DNA of 35,897 nt from a virus. The notes beneath the pieces were generated by a model. That model was not told the origin of the DNA. It saw only the letters and a list, made by a program, of their open reading frames with translations, and ran no database searches. Shown here piece by piece: positions 23,973 through 32,154 of this stretch. Made by a program: the position numbers and the translations under genes. Position 1 is the first letter of the stretch; each line of letters starts with the position of its first letter. The stretch spans positions 1 through 35,897 of the IMG/VR virus record IMGVR_UViG_3300046007_008674, one strand, 5' to 3'.

Positions 23973-26333
23973 TTACTTTTGACCATGTACTCTTCTATTA
24001 GGTAACACTCTTCCAGGGTTGTTATTCAGTTCTTTTGCTGCCTCTCTTACTTCCGTATTCTTATCTAATAATGTGAGTGGTAAGTTCTTAAAGATATGTG
24101 AATGTTCTTGTGAAGCAACACATCCAGGAATTGATGCATTTACTTGTAACGTTGCTAATGCATTTATACTACCTATAACTGGAAATGTACCTGTTGGTGT
24201 CACTGCAACTAACCCTGCACCAATTAACGGTACATTTAAGTTACCAGCTATCGAGGTACCTTCTAATAAGGTTGAGAATACCTGAGTGCCTTGTGTAACT
24301 TGATACTCAGCAGGAGCCGTCACGTGTTGTAAGTATACTTCTCCTTCAACTGACAACCCACCACCAATAATAAGATTATTATTTACCCCTAAGCTACTTT
24401 CAATGAAAACTTGTCTTTGACGTTTGTTTCTTAAACGTAATATTTCTGCAGATATGTTTATAGTCTTTGCGTTAATATTAACCTCATTTTCGCTAGATAC
24501 ATTTACTTGTTCCCCTACAACATTAGTTACAGCTCCAGAAATGTTTAAACTTCCTAACGTTTTAAAATTAATACCACCTGCACCGACCATGACATTATAT
24601 CTATTGCAAACATTTAGCGTATAATCACCACCTGGCAAGTCTTGCACATGAACGTATTCAACCAACGGGCTTGGTTCGAAGTTCATATAAGGACCATAAT
24701 TGTCTATTAGCAATTCACTCGATAACATTTTACCGACATTATCGAAACGAATACTACCATAATTGTTAATGGTCATACCAATTGTTTCAATTTTATGTTT
24801 CGTGATTTGTATTATTTCACTACCACCAATACCTAATTGTTTTTCAATTTCGATTAACTCTGGTAAAGCTTTTTCAGTAAACTGTTTAATTAAATCTTTT
24901 TTAGGGTCTACAACCCAGTTACCATTTTCAGATGATGTACTTTGTCCAGGTAAACCAGTCCATTGTATACCACTTTCTTGAGTATAGTTATCTAAGCTTG
25001 GATATTTAGCAATTTGCGGCGGTTGCGATATTACAGAAAATAATGAAGGCCCGTCTACAAAAGAGTTTGATAAAAACGCTTGTGTTTGAGTTATAGTGTT
25101 TATTATAGATGATGAGTCATCATCTAATGTATAATTATCTTGATTGATAGCAGGGTGCGGTGCAAATGTACCCACTCTTTGCTGCTGTAAACTATTTCTG
25201 TTTATAACTACATTACCAAAAGAGTCTTTAACGTTGTTATTATTCGTTCTTTGAATTTCAAATAGCTGTTTTAAATCTTGAATAGGACCATATACATCTT
25301 TCCACTTTTCAAAATACTCAGTATTAAGCGATCCTATCTTTTTAAATTTATCTCTCTTAACAATTTCATCATGGCTCTTCTCTGTATAATCATTTTTAAA
25401 TCCTCTTACAGTATTATAACTATCATTTAAAACTAACTTTTGATCATTACCAGTAGCTAATTCTATATTAGCTTGGTTGTTAAATTCTTTAAAAGAACCA
25501 GAGTAGTGAGTTAATTTTAACTTTTCTTTTAAATCAGTATTTACTATTTCTAAGGTACCACCTTTTTGATTTAGTACATATTTGTTTCTATATGTCTCTA
25601 CATTGACATCATTAAGAGTAAATGATTCACCTACGTTTTCAAACTTACCAGGGTAATCTATACCCGGGTTATCGTATGCATCATATATTCCTTTCCAATC
25701 TGTCTCACCATAAGATACTGCAAAGTATACAGGTAATGTTGGATTACCTTCTCTAAAAAATACCCAAACATGACTACCGACACTAGGTATACCAAATGAG
25801 CCTTTAGCTCTGTTAGAGTATGATGTAGGTATATATTCATATGCTAAAGGATTAGGTCTATTAATATTTTCAGAAGCATTTATAAACGCATCATACAATC
25901 TGTTTTCTTCTTTTTCATAAAAAAATGCAGGTTTACCAGGAGTGTCTGGACCAGATGTTGTTGATTGTGTAAATGTGGAGTAGTAGTTTGAATCTGAAAT
26001 ATTTGCAAAATTATGATAATCGTTAAATCTACCACTTGCATTTTCACTTGTTAAAGGCGCTGCACAATGAGCCCAAGGTAGAACAATTTTTAATTCTTCT
26101 ATTATCTCTGTTAAATTATTGGTTTGAGAATTAGGTGTACCAGATAAAGACTGAACTATTACATTATCTATATTTGCTCCTACAAATTTAAATTTTTTAT
26201 TTGTCTTCTGCTCAACCCATTTCTTATAAACTGAAGCAGAAACATGCGGCACAAAAACCTTTATCTTACCAGTTTTTTCTGGATCATTATTTTGTACTAC
26301 AATACCAACATAGTTACCGAAAAATTTCTTCAT
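23973..26333 (-). CDS. gp5: Baseplate central spike/hub protein (gp5-like), no lysozyme domain
   Basis: A 786-residue protein. The N-terminus (NYVGIVVQNNDPEKTGKIKVFVPHV) and a second block (GSFGIPSVGSHVWVFFREGNPTLPVYF) make the gp5/VgrG-type OB-fold. The central part contains Asn/Gln-rich linkers and a Lys-rich helix, but no GH24 Glu-Asp-Thr triad, unlike T4 gp5. The C-terminal third is a repetitive beta-prism (GSLNISGAVTNVVGEQVNVS, NEVNINAKTINISAEILRLRN), then GVNNNLIIGGGLSVEGE, and near the end CVASQEHSHIF with an HSH that could bind metal at the spike tip. It should trimerise as the membrane-piercing spike. It ends at the shared terminator. Confidence 0.8.
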   Translation of the reverse strand: MKKFFGNYVGIVVQNNDPEKTGKIKVFVPHVSASVYKKWVEQKTNKKFKFVGANIDNVIVQSLSGTPNSQTNNLTEIIEELKIVLPWAHCAAPLTSENASGRFNDYHNFANISDSNYYSTFTQSTTSGPDTPGKPAFFYEKEENRLYDAFINASENINRPNPLAYEYIPTSYSNRAKGSFGIPSVGSHVWVFFREGNPTLPVYFAVSYGETDWKGIYDAYDNPGIDYPGKFENVGESFTLNDVNVETYRNKYVLNQKGGTLEIVNTDLKEKLKLTHYSGSFKEFNNQANIELATGNDQKLVLNDSYNTVRGFKNDYTEKSHDEIVKRDKFKKIGSLNTEYFEKWKDVYGPIQDLKQLFEIQRTNNNNVKDSFGNVVINRNSLQQQRVGTFAPHPAINQDNYTLDDDSSSIINTITQTQAFLSNSFVDGPSLFSVISQPPQIAKYPSLDNYTQESGIQWTGLPGQSTSSENGNWVVDPKKDLIKQFTEKALPELIEIEKQLGIGGSEIIQITKHKIETIGMTINNYGSIRFDNVGKMLSSELLIDNYGPYMNFEPSPLVEYVHVQDLPGGDYTLNVCNRYNVMVGAGGINFKTLGSLNISGAVTNVVGEQVNVSSENEVNINAKTINISAEILRLRNKRQRQVFIESSLGVNNNLIIGGGLSVEGEVYLQHVTAPAEYQVTQGTQVFSTLLEGTSIAGNLNVPLIGAGLVAVTPTGTFPVIGSINALATLQVNASIPGCVASQEHSHIFKNLPLTLLDKNTEVREAAKELNNNPGRVLPNRRVHGQK

Positions 26334-26340
26334 ATTTTAA

Positions 26341-27276
26341 TTAGGTTAAAGGTTCATATATCCAAGAAGCTTGCTGCAATCTAGCAATTTCAGCATTTAA
26401 AGCTAACTCAACTTTATCTCTTCTTGACTTGTTAGGAATGTCTAAAATTAAACTCTGCTTTCTATATCTAAGTATAGATAATCTATCCAATCTTGTAAGT
26501 TTATTATTTGTTTGAGTAAATTGTAAAGTACTTATATCATTGACAATTATAGTTTGTTTCACAGGTTCTTTAACATTGTTTAATCTTTGTTCAACTGATT
26601 GTGTAGTCTTTTCAATAGTTGTTTGAGTAATTTGATTTACGACTTCTTGTCTTTTAACAGGATTTTCAGCTATCTCTTTTTTCTCATTATTAGATAAATT
26701 TTTTACAGAAAATTGTACATTCTTTTTTATATCAGCATCTATACTAGCAAGTTCAAAATTTTCTAAAGCTAATTCATCATTTGTTATTACCTCTTTGTTT
26801 ACTATATCTTTTACTTTTTTATTTTGCGATGTTATTGCTTGATTAACTGAGTTATAAGCATTAACTGCACTTTGACCTACTTGTTTTGATAAACCACCTA
26901 TAGCCGCAATAGTACCTAATGCTGCGTTTACAGAAGCTACTGCATTGCCTATTGCCTGATCTATAACACCTTGCACTACATTTGAAATAGTACCGGCAGC
27001 AGATACTAAAGTGTTACGTATAAAGTTTTTAGTAGCAGCTGCTGTTAGGTTCGACACTGCACCTAGTGATGTTAACTTTTTAAATGTATTTTGTATTGGT
27101 GAAAGAGCTTGATTAAAAAATCTTTTTACAGAATTAATTTTGCCTGGTAAATCTAAGTTAGGTATGTTAAACTTAGGTATAGTAAACTTTATACTAGGCA
27201 GTTTAGGTAGCCTCAGAGGAGGTACAATTATTTTAGGTAATTGTATTCTCGGAGTTAAAAACTTTATAATCGCCAT
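26341..27276 (-). CDS. Probable baseplate/tail structural protein with proline-periodic N-terminus
   Basis: A 311-residue protein started at ATG 27276 (MAIIKFLT). The first 45 residues repeat a hydrophobic-Pro-Lys/Arg pattern about every five to six residues (PRIQLPKIIVPPLRLPKLP, then IPKFNIPNLDLPGK). Next comes an Ala/Gly/Ser-rich helical region (about 75-150), and then Gln/Asn/Lys-rich helices likely to form coiled coils. The last 50 residues are basic (LDRLSILRYRKQ). It lies 7 bases upstream of gp5 in the same operon, so a baseplate role is likely. I do not recognise the family, and the low-complexity start makes homology hard to judge. Confidence 0.55.
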   Translation of the reverse strand: MAIIKFLTPRIQLPKIIVPPLRLPKLPSIKFTIPKFNIPNLDLPGKINSVKRFFNQALSPIQNTFKKLTSLGAVSNLTAAATKNFIRNTLVSAAGTISNVVQGVIDQAIGNAVASVNAALGTIAAIGGLSKQVGQSAVNAYNSVNQAITSQNKKVKDIVNKEVITNDELALENFELASIDADIKKNVQFSVKNLSNNEKKEIAENPVKRQEVVNQITQTTIEKTTQSVEQRLNNVKEPVKQTIIVNDISTLQFTQTNNKLTRLDRLSILRYRKQSLILDIPNKSRRDKVELALNAEIARLQQASWIYEPLT

Positions 27277-27295
27277 ATTAATATTTAACAAACTA

Positions 27296-27323
27296 TTGAT
27301 TTTATCAAACTAACAATTACAAT
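27296..27323 (+). promoter_or_regulatory. Sigma70-type promoter of the QueF operon
   Basis: TTGATT at 27296-27301 and TACAAT at 27318-27323 lie 16 bases apart. The first gene starts at 27330, 6 bases after the -10 box. The promoter occupies the intergenic space divergent from the tail gene. Confidence 0.45.
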
Positions 27324-27329
27324 ACCCGT

Positions 27330-28136
27330 ATGTCTCATACTATTTTAGTTTCACATGAAACACCTATTAGCCTGTTAAGCGAATCAGTAGCGTATAATGA
27401 TTATGATTACGCACTCGTTCATTTATTTGATACAAAGCCTGAGTATTACGATCATTTCGTAAAGTGTTTAGAATCAGGTCGTCAAGTGTTGCTTGATAAT
27501 AGTATCTTTGAATTAGGTAAAGCTTTTGATAATGATAAGTTTGCAGACTATGTTAAAAAGCTAAAACCAACCTTCTATATCGTACCAGATGTTCTTGAGC
27601 AAGGTTATGATACAGTAAAGAACTTTTCAGACTTTACTACTAAGTATGCTGACTTACCTGGTATGAGAATTGGTGCTATTCAAGGTAAGACATATGATGA
27701 ACTTGTTGACTGTTACAAGTATATGAGTGAATACGCTGACTATATAGCTATCAGTTTTGACTTTTCATACTATATTGTAACTGGTAGAGGTAAGTCAAAG
27801 TTAGAGCGTTGGTGCACAGGACGTCAAAACTTTATTAACGATCTTATTCAAGATGGTATTTGGAATTGGTCTAAGCCGCATCATCTACTCGGATGTTCTT
27901 TAGCAAAGGAATTTAGATATTATGTAGATAAGAATATCTACAACATCCGTTCAGTTGATACATCCAATCCAATTGTAGCTGGTATAGAAGGCTTACTTTA
28001 TAATCATGACTTTGGTCTAAATACAAAACCTACTACAAAGCTTGCAGACATTATTGATACGGCTGTATCAGAACAGCAGACTCATAATATCTATCATAAC
28101 GTTCATATGTTTAAGAAAATCTTAAAGAGAGTATAA
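27330..28136 (+). CDS. TGT/DpdA-like 7-deazaguanine transglycosylase family protein
   Basis: A 268-residue protein whose motif order matches a tRNA-guanine transglycosylase TIM barrel: LLDNSIFELG (Asp56, as MLDSGGF), FYIVPDVL (Asp87), MRIGAIQGK (Gln118), DYIAISFD, HHLLGCSL (about 184-191) and IRSVDTSNPI with Asp210 as candidate nucleophile. Phage DpdA proteins of this fold insert preQ0 or preQ1 into DNA in place of guanine. The gene starts an operon with a kinase and queF, which strongly supports deazaguanine chemistry. It is shorter than bacterial TGT (about 375) and has no CxCxxC zinc motif, so DNA rather than tRNA may be its substrate. Assignment by motif order only. Confidence 0.55.
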   Translation: MSHTILVSHETPISLLSESVAYNDYDYALVHLFDTKPEYYDHFVKCLESGRQVLLDNSIFELGKAFDNDKFADYVKKLKPTFYIVPDVLEQGYDTVKNFSDFTTKYADLPGMRIGAIQGKTYDELVDCYKYMSEYADYIAISFDFSYYIVTGRGKSKLERWCTGRQNFINDLIQDGIWNWSKPHHLLGCSLAKEFRYYVDKNIYNIRSVDTSNPIVAGIEGLLYNHDFGLNTKPTTKLADIIDTAVSEQQTHNIYHNVHMFKKILKRV

Positions 28137-28137
28137 T

Positions 28138-28701
28138 ATGATTATAACATTTACAGGTGCACAATCTTCAGGTAAAAGTACTTTACTGAATAAGATGAAA
28201 GATGATGAGTCTTTCAAAGATTGGCATTTTGAACCAGAAATAACTAGAAGTCTAAAAGATAAGTACGGGCTAGCTATTAATGAGAAGGGTAGTGACTTTA
28301 CTCAGATGATTACTATCAATAGTCATGTTGATAATTATTTGAGAAATAAAGATAAGAAGTGTGTATTCGATAGATGTGCATTAGATGCATTTGTTTATAC
28401 AACGTATATTTGTTATTCAAATAACAAGGATGATAGGTTGGGTCATTATGCTGAATACGTATTTGATCAATTGAAAGATAAGTATGATATTATTTTTTAT
28501 ACTGATCCTTCTATTCCGTTAGTTGATGATGGTGTGAGAAGTATTGATGTGAACTTCAGAAATAAAGTTATAGAGCTTTTTGAGTTTTATATCGATCATT
28601 ATAAGCTTACTAATCTTGTTAGACTATCTGGTTCTGTAGAAGAAAGATATAATACAATCAAAAACGAGATTGAAAAACGAACAAATACATATACAATTTA
28701 A
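28138..28701 (+). CDS. P-loop kinase/ATPase (NadR-like, AAA_28 type)
   Basis: A 187-residue protein. The Walker A loop is GAQSSGKST (residues 7-15). FEPEITRSL, VFDRCALDAFVYTTYICY and DIIFYTDPSIPL are features of the NadR-type nucleoside-kinase/ATPase group, with DR as the catalytic acidic region and a lid-like segment DVNFRNKV. The substrate may be a nucleoside or a related ribosyl compound. It lies between the TGT-like gene and queF with spacings of 1 and 2 bases, so it could take part in the same nucleobase-modification pathway or act separately in NAD or nucleotide salvage. Confidence 0.65.
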   Translation: MIITFTGAQSSGKSTLLNKMKDDESFKDWHFEPEITRSLKDKYGLAINEKGSDFTQMITINSHVDNYLRNKDKKCVFDRCALDAFVYTTYICYSNNKDDRLGHYAEYVFDQLKDKYDIIFYTDPSIPLVDDGVRSIDVNFRNKVIELFEFYIDHYKLTNLVRLSGSVEERYNTIKNEIEKRTNTYTI

Positions 28702-28703
28702 CT

Positions 28704-29654
28704 ATGGCCAATAACGTATTAGACAATTCAAATATTAGTAAGCATCTCGGTAAAACATCTGAGTACAAAAGTACTTATGATAAGACTTTATTGGTTGCTG
28801 AACCGAGACAGAATAACAGAACATATCTAAACATTGCAGATGATAATCTACCTTTTGTAGGTTTTGATACTTGGAATGCTTATGAATGTTCTTTTCTTTT
28901 AAATAATGGATGCCCAGTAACTGGTGTAGTTAAAGTTAATTACCCAGCTACTAGTAAGTATATTGTTGAGAGTAAGTCTATTAAGCTTTACTTTAATAGC
29001 TTTAACATGTATAAGATGGGTAATAACATTAAGGAAGGTATTGATCGTTTTACTAAGATTGCAAGTGCTGATTTATCTGAATTACTTGAAACTGGTGTTA
29101 AGGTAGGGTTTATACCTTCAAGCATTTACGATAAGACGGAGGTTAGTGCTCATGATTATTATGGTAAGTCGCAGTTTGAAACGTTAGAGGATGTTATACC
29201 GCAAGAAACTCTCTACAGTACAACATTTGAAACGTATGAAGAGACGCCTAAGTTACTTGACGATAATCATATTGAGGTATCTGATGGAGCAAGTGTTAGT
29301 CAATACTTTCATTCATCTCTTCTTAAGAGCAATTGTCGTGTTACAAGTCAGCCAGATTGGGGCGATGTTTTTATCTATATCAAGACAAATAAGCATATTA
29401 GTAAAGTCTCTCTACTTAAGTACATTGTATCTTTTAGAGGTGAATGTCACTTTCATGAAGAGATCTGTGAATGCATTTATAAACGCTTACAGGATAAGTT
29501 TAATCCAGAAGCATTGTTTGTAATGTGTCTATATGCTAGACGTGGTGGTATTGATATCAATCCAGTTAGAGCATCTAATATAGATCTGCTTTATCGTTTG
29601 TCATTGAACTTGTCGGACGTTTATAGTCCACACGTTAAAACAAGCAAGCAGTAA
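28704..29654 (+). CDS. queF: NADPH-dependent 7-cyano-7-deazaguanine reductase (bimodular type)
   Basis: A 316-residue protein of the E. coli QueF type (282 residues). VGFDTWNAYECSFL and ESKSIKLY (residues 89-96) form the first module, including the NADPH-binding QueF motif. SNCRVTSQPDWGD contains nucleophile Cys211 and acid Asp218, and FRGECHFHE places His251-Glu252 for substrate. ARRGGIDINPVR closes the enzyme. QueF reduces preQ0 nitrile to preQ1 amine. Presence of the reductase motif argues against the QueF-like amidinotransferase that makes archaeosine. The operon's TGT-like first gene is the natural consumer of preQ1. The gene ends before a strong terminator. Confidence 0.9.
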   Translation: MANNVLDNSNISKHLGKTSEYKSTYDKTLLVAEPRQNNRTYLNIADDNLPFVGFDTWNAYECSFLLNNGCPVTGVVKVNYPATSKYIVESKSIKLYFNSFNMYKMGNNIKEGIDRFTKIASADLSELLETGVKVGFIPSSIYDKTEVSAHDYYGKSQFETLEDVIPQETLYSTTFETYEETPKLLDDNHIEVSDGASVSQYFHSSLLKSNCRVTSQPDWGDVFIYIKTNKHISKVSLLKYIVSFRGECHFHEEICECIYKRLQDKFNPEALFVMCLYARRGGIDINPVRASNIDLLYRLSLNLSDVYSPHVKTSKQ

Positions 29655-29663
29655 ACAAAATAA

Positions 29664-29689
29664 AAGAGCGGCTCTTTCGAGCCGCTCTT
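29664..29689. terminator. GC-rich hairpin terminator between queF and gp23
   Basis: AAGAGCGGCTC (29664-29674) and GAGCCGCTCTT (29679-29689) form a perfect 11-bp stem around a TTTC loop, far more GC-rich than its surroundings. It lies between two convergent genes, with CGTTTG following on the plus strand and TTATTTTG on the minus strand. It is likely to end both. Confidence 0.85.
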
Positions 29690-29712
29690 CGTTTGTAATC
29701 TTTTGTAGCCGA

Positions 29713-31206
29713 TTAGAAGTATACTGCAGCTGTTGCTGGAGTAAAGCTTTGACCGAGACCACTTACGAGAATTACGTGGTAGTACAGATTTGCACCGAAG
29801 ATATTGTCTACAACACCATAACGTGTTAAGAGACCAACTCTTGGAGCAAAATCGTTCTGACCAATGGTACGCTGAACCATGACAGGAATGTATGGACAGT
29901 AGATGATACCTGTATCGTAGAATTCTGGACCCTTATACCCTAAGAGGGCATACTCTGGCTGTTGTAAGCCGGAATACTGATTGTTCCAGTAATTACCTTC
30001 GGTACGTGTATCACGATAAACGTTAAATCTACCACCTAAATTACCTACCTTAGCAACGCCTACTGGCTGTGTATTGACATTACCTTGAACTGGTACCCAT
30101 TGGAATTCAGGTAACATTTCTAAGATAGCGCAAACGCGTGGGGTTGCAACAACAAAGTTTGCAGAACCACGACGGTTACGTACGGCAATACGATTTGCTT
30201 CGATAATTAATCTTTGATAGAAGTCACGATTACGTTCTACTAACCAGCGACCGTCTGCGGAAGCTGGAGACCAAACAGAATAACCAGCACCAAAACCTGC
30301 GTTAAGGGAGATCTGGATCATTCTGATTAACATTTCACGGTCGATTTCGGCCTGAATTTCGTATGACATTGCATTCGTTAATTCAGTATCGATATCGATA
30401 CCATTCATGTTCTTCAAGTCTTGTTCAAGTTCAACCGACCACTTAGCACCTAAACGTCTTGTACCAGCTTCAACTGCTGTCTTTTCGAACGTTACTTCGA
30501 ATGTAGGAATTGCATTCGTTAATTCGAAGTTTTGTAGTAACGCAGCAACACCCTGGTCTGTTTGACCAGTTGTGATCCACTGTGTTAATGTGCTGTAAGG
30601 CGTGCCTTGAGCACCGGAAAGGTAAGCAGCTGATGTACCGGTATAAGCAGTTTGTAAGTACTGATATCCAGCTTCTAAGCCAGCAGATGTTCCGATTGCG
30701 GAACCTGGGCTTGGAGTGCTTGAACCTGCACCGTCATTCGTACCTAAGGTTTGACCTGTGTAGCGATAACGGAGAGCGAAAGCAAGACCAACTGGTCCGG
30801 CCATTGGTTGAACACCAACGATTTCGTTTGTGATTAACTCGGGAAAAGTACGTCTAATCATTGGAATCAAGATCTTAGGAAGACGGAAGTCGCTAGTTGC
30901 GTAAGTGTCTGTACCTTGTGTACCGGTTACTTGCGTACCAGCATACATTGTAGCAGCATTACCTAATGCACCTGGGTTACCAGCACGGTTGATACCGTTG
31001 GCAGCAGGAGCATAGTTTGGACCAGCTTCACGTAAGCACCACTGCTCTTGGTTCTCAAGAAGCATAGCGGTATTTAAACGTGTATGATCGTCTTCGATAG
31101 GAGCAACAGTCTTTGAAGAATAGTCGAGCACTGGGCCCCACTTCTCTAAAAGAGCTTGTGCTCTTGATTCATCAATATAGGCCTGTGTAGGTCTAATTGT
31201 TTTCAT
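29713..31206 (-). CDS. gp23: Major capsid protein (T4 gp23-like)
   Basis: A 497-residue protein. The N-terminus through residue 60 is a probable prohead peptide: LRE (58-60) precedes Ala61 and fits the gp21 cleavage rule (Leu/Ile-x-Glu), as in T4 gp23 cut after Glu65. After it, ILIPMIRRTFPELITNEIVGVQPM and GPVGLAFALRYRYTG are the classic gp23/gp24 HK97-fold signatures. TFEVTFEKTAVEAGTRRLGAKWSVELEQDLK is the other highly conserved block. It folds with the phage co-chaperonin and forms the hexameric head shell. An AAAGGAAATT ribosome-binding site lies at about 31217-31226, and TATAAGAT (31235-31228) is a possible degenerate late promoter. Confidence 0.95.
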   Translation of the reverse strand: MKTIRPTQAYIDESRAQALLEKWGPVLDYSSKTVAPIEDDHTRLNTAMLLENQEQWCLREAGPNYAPAANGINRAGNPGALGNAATMYAGTQVTGTQGTDTYATSDFRLPKILIPMIRRTFPELITNEIVGVQPMAGPVGLAFALRYRYTGQTLGTNDGAGSSTPSPGSAIGTSAGLEAGYQYLQTAYTGTSAAYLSGAQGTPYSTLTQWITTGQTDQGVAALLQNFELTNAIPTFEVTFEKTAVEAGTRRLGAKWSVELEQDLKNMNGIDIDTELTNAMSYEIQAEIDREMLIRMIQISLNAGFGAGYSVWSPASADGRWLVERNRDFYQRLIIEANRIAVRNRRGSANFVVATPRVCAILEMLPEFQWVPVQGNVNTQPVGVAKVGNLGGRFNVYRDTRTEGNYWNNQYSGLQQPEYALLGYKGPEFYDTGIIYCPYIPVMVQRTIGQNDFAPRVGLLTRYGVVDNIFGANLYYHVILVSGLGQSFTPATAAVYF

Positions 31207-31310
31207 GTTTAGGTTTAATTTCCTTTAATCTTATATCGACCTCAAGGTATAGTTCTTTACAGAACCTACCAAGTAACTCAGGAATGTCCTTCTTGAAAGT
31301 CTTTTTTTAC

Positions 31311-32153
31311 TTAGGAATACTTACGTAATTCCTGCAAGTAAGGTGAAAGCTGAGCATCAACGTCAGATGTTTCTTGAGTTTGTTCAAGAACTACTCTATC
31401 AACGTTTGTGCTTTCACTTAAAGCTTCTTCTTTAAGGGACTCGAGTCTGGAATCGGTTTTCTTATCAAACAACTTCAATGTATAGTCAAAGTTTTCAGAA
31501 ATAAATTCTGGTGACTTATCATTGAATACTTTCTTTAAGTATTTCTTTTGTTGCTCGTTAAGAGTAGCACTGCGTTGTTCGATTAAAAGATTAGCTTTAA
31601 TCTTATTTAATTCGTTCTTTAACACACTGTTTTCTTCGATAACAGACTCAAGCTTACTTGAAGCTTCATTTATTTGCGATTTGCCGTCAAGAATCGCTTC
31701 TTTAATGCTATCTTTTTCAAGAGCAGCATCGACAGCTAAATGGGATCTTAGATTTTCTAATACATACTTAGCTTTCTTGTTACGAACAGCTTCTTGTACA
31801 TCTGCTGTTGGTACTGTTTCTTCTAAGTAAGCATCTAAGTAATCACTAATTGATTCAACCAATTGTGATTTGAAAGTACTTGCATCTTCGTTAAGAGCGT
31901 TTTCATACTTCTTAACTACTGCTAAAAGTTTATTAGCTCTATCAGAATCTATTGCTTCAACAACCTTTTCTAATTTTTGTGAATGATCCTTGTCAATAGC
32001 TTCTAAAAGTTGTGAAAGCTTATTGCTGTAGAGATCATCCTGCTCAGCCAATGCTTTTTCAACATGAATCTTTACCTTCTCTTGAACTTTTGTTTCAATG
32101 GCCTTTTGAATCTCAGCCATAGACTCTTCTGTTAAATTGTTTAAAATATCCAT
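31311..32153 (-). CDS. gp22: Prohead core scaffold protein (T4 gp22-like)
   Basis: A 280-residue protein, almost entirely helical and rich in Glu, Lys, Ser and Leu. Heptad-like repeats appear in KLSQLLEAIDKDHSQKLEKV and the following EAIDSDRANKLLAVV, which themselves resemble an internal duplication. Later segments include VLKNELNKIKANLL and YLKKVFNDKSPEFISENFDYTL, a feature of gp22 proteins. Gene order 21-(small gene)-22-23 is that of T4-like phages. It assembles the internal core around which gp23 polymerises and is later degraded by gp21. I base the call on composition, length (T4 gp22 is 269) and position. Confidence 0.85.
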   Translation of the reverse strand: MDILNNLTEESMAEIQKAIETKVQEKVKIHVEKALAEQDDLYSNKLSQLLEAIDKDHSQKLEKVVEAIDSDRANKLLAVVKKYENALNEDASTFKSQLVESISDYLDAYLEETVPTADVQEAVRNKKAKYVLENLRSHLAVDAALEKDSIKEAILDGKSQINEASSKLESVIEENSVLKNELNKIKANLLIEQRSATLNEQQKKYLKKVFNDKSPEFISENFDYTLKLFDKKTDSRLESLKEEALSESTNVDRVVLEQTQETSDVDAQLSPYLQELRKYS

Positions 32154-32154
32154 A

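Noticed and set aside
24019-24981. Several plus-strand ORFs opposite gp5
   Set aside because: Antisense to a strongly supported 786-residue gene. They have no ribosome-binding sites or recognisable domains.
23973-26333. Lysozyme domain in the gp5-like spike
   Set aside because: No Glu-x8-Asp-x5-Thr triad or other glycosidase motif in the sequence.
28704-29654. QueF-like amidinotransferase (archaeosine synthesis)
   Set aside because: The NADPH-binding ESKSIKLY motif of true reductases is present, so QueF reductase is preferred.
31207-31310. Strong late promoter before gp23
   Set aside because: Only TATAAGAT is seen, with three mismatches to TATAAATA. Kept as a remark in the gp23 entry.
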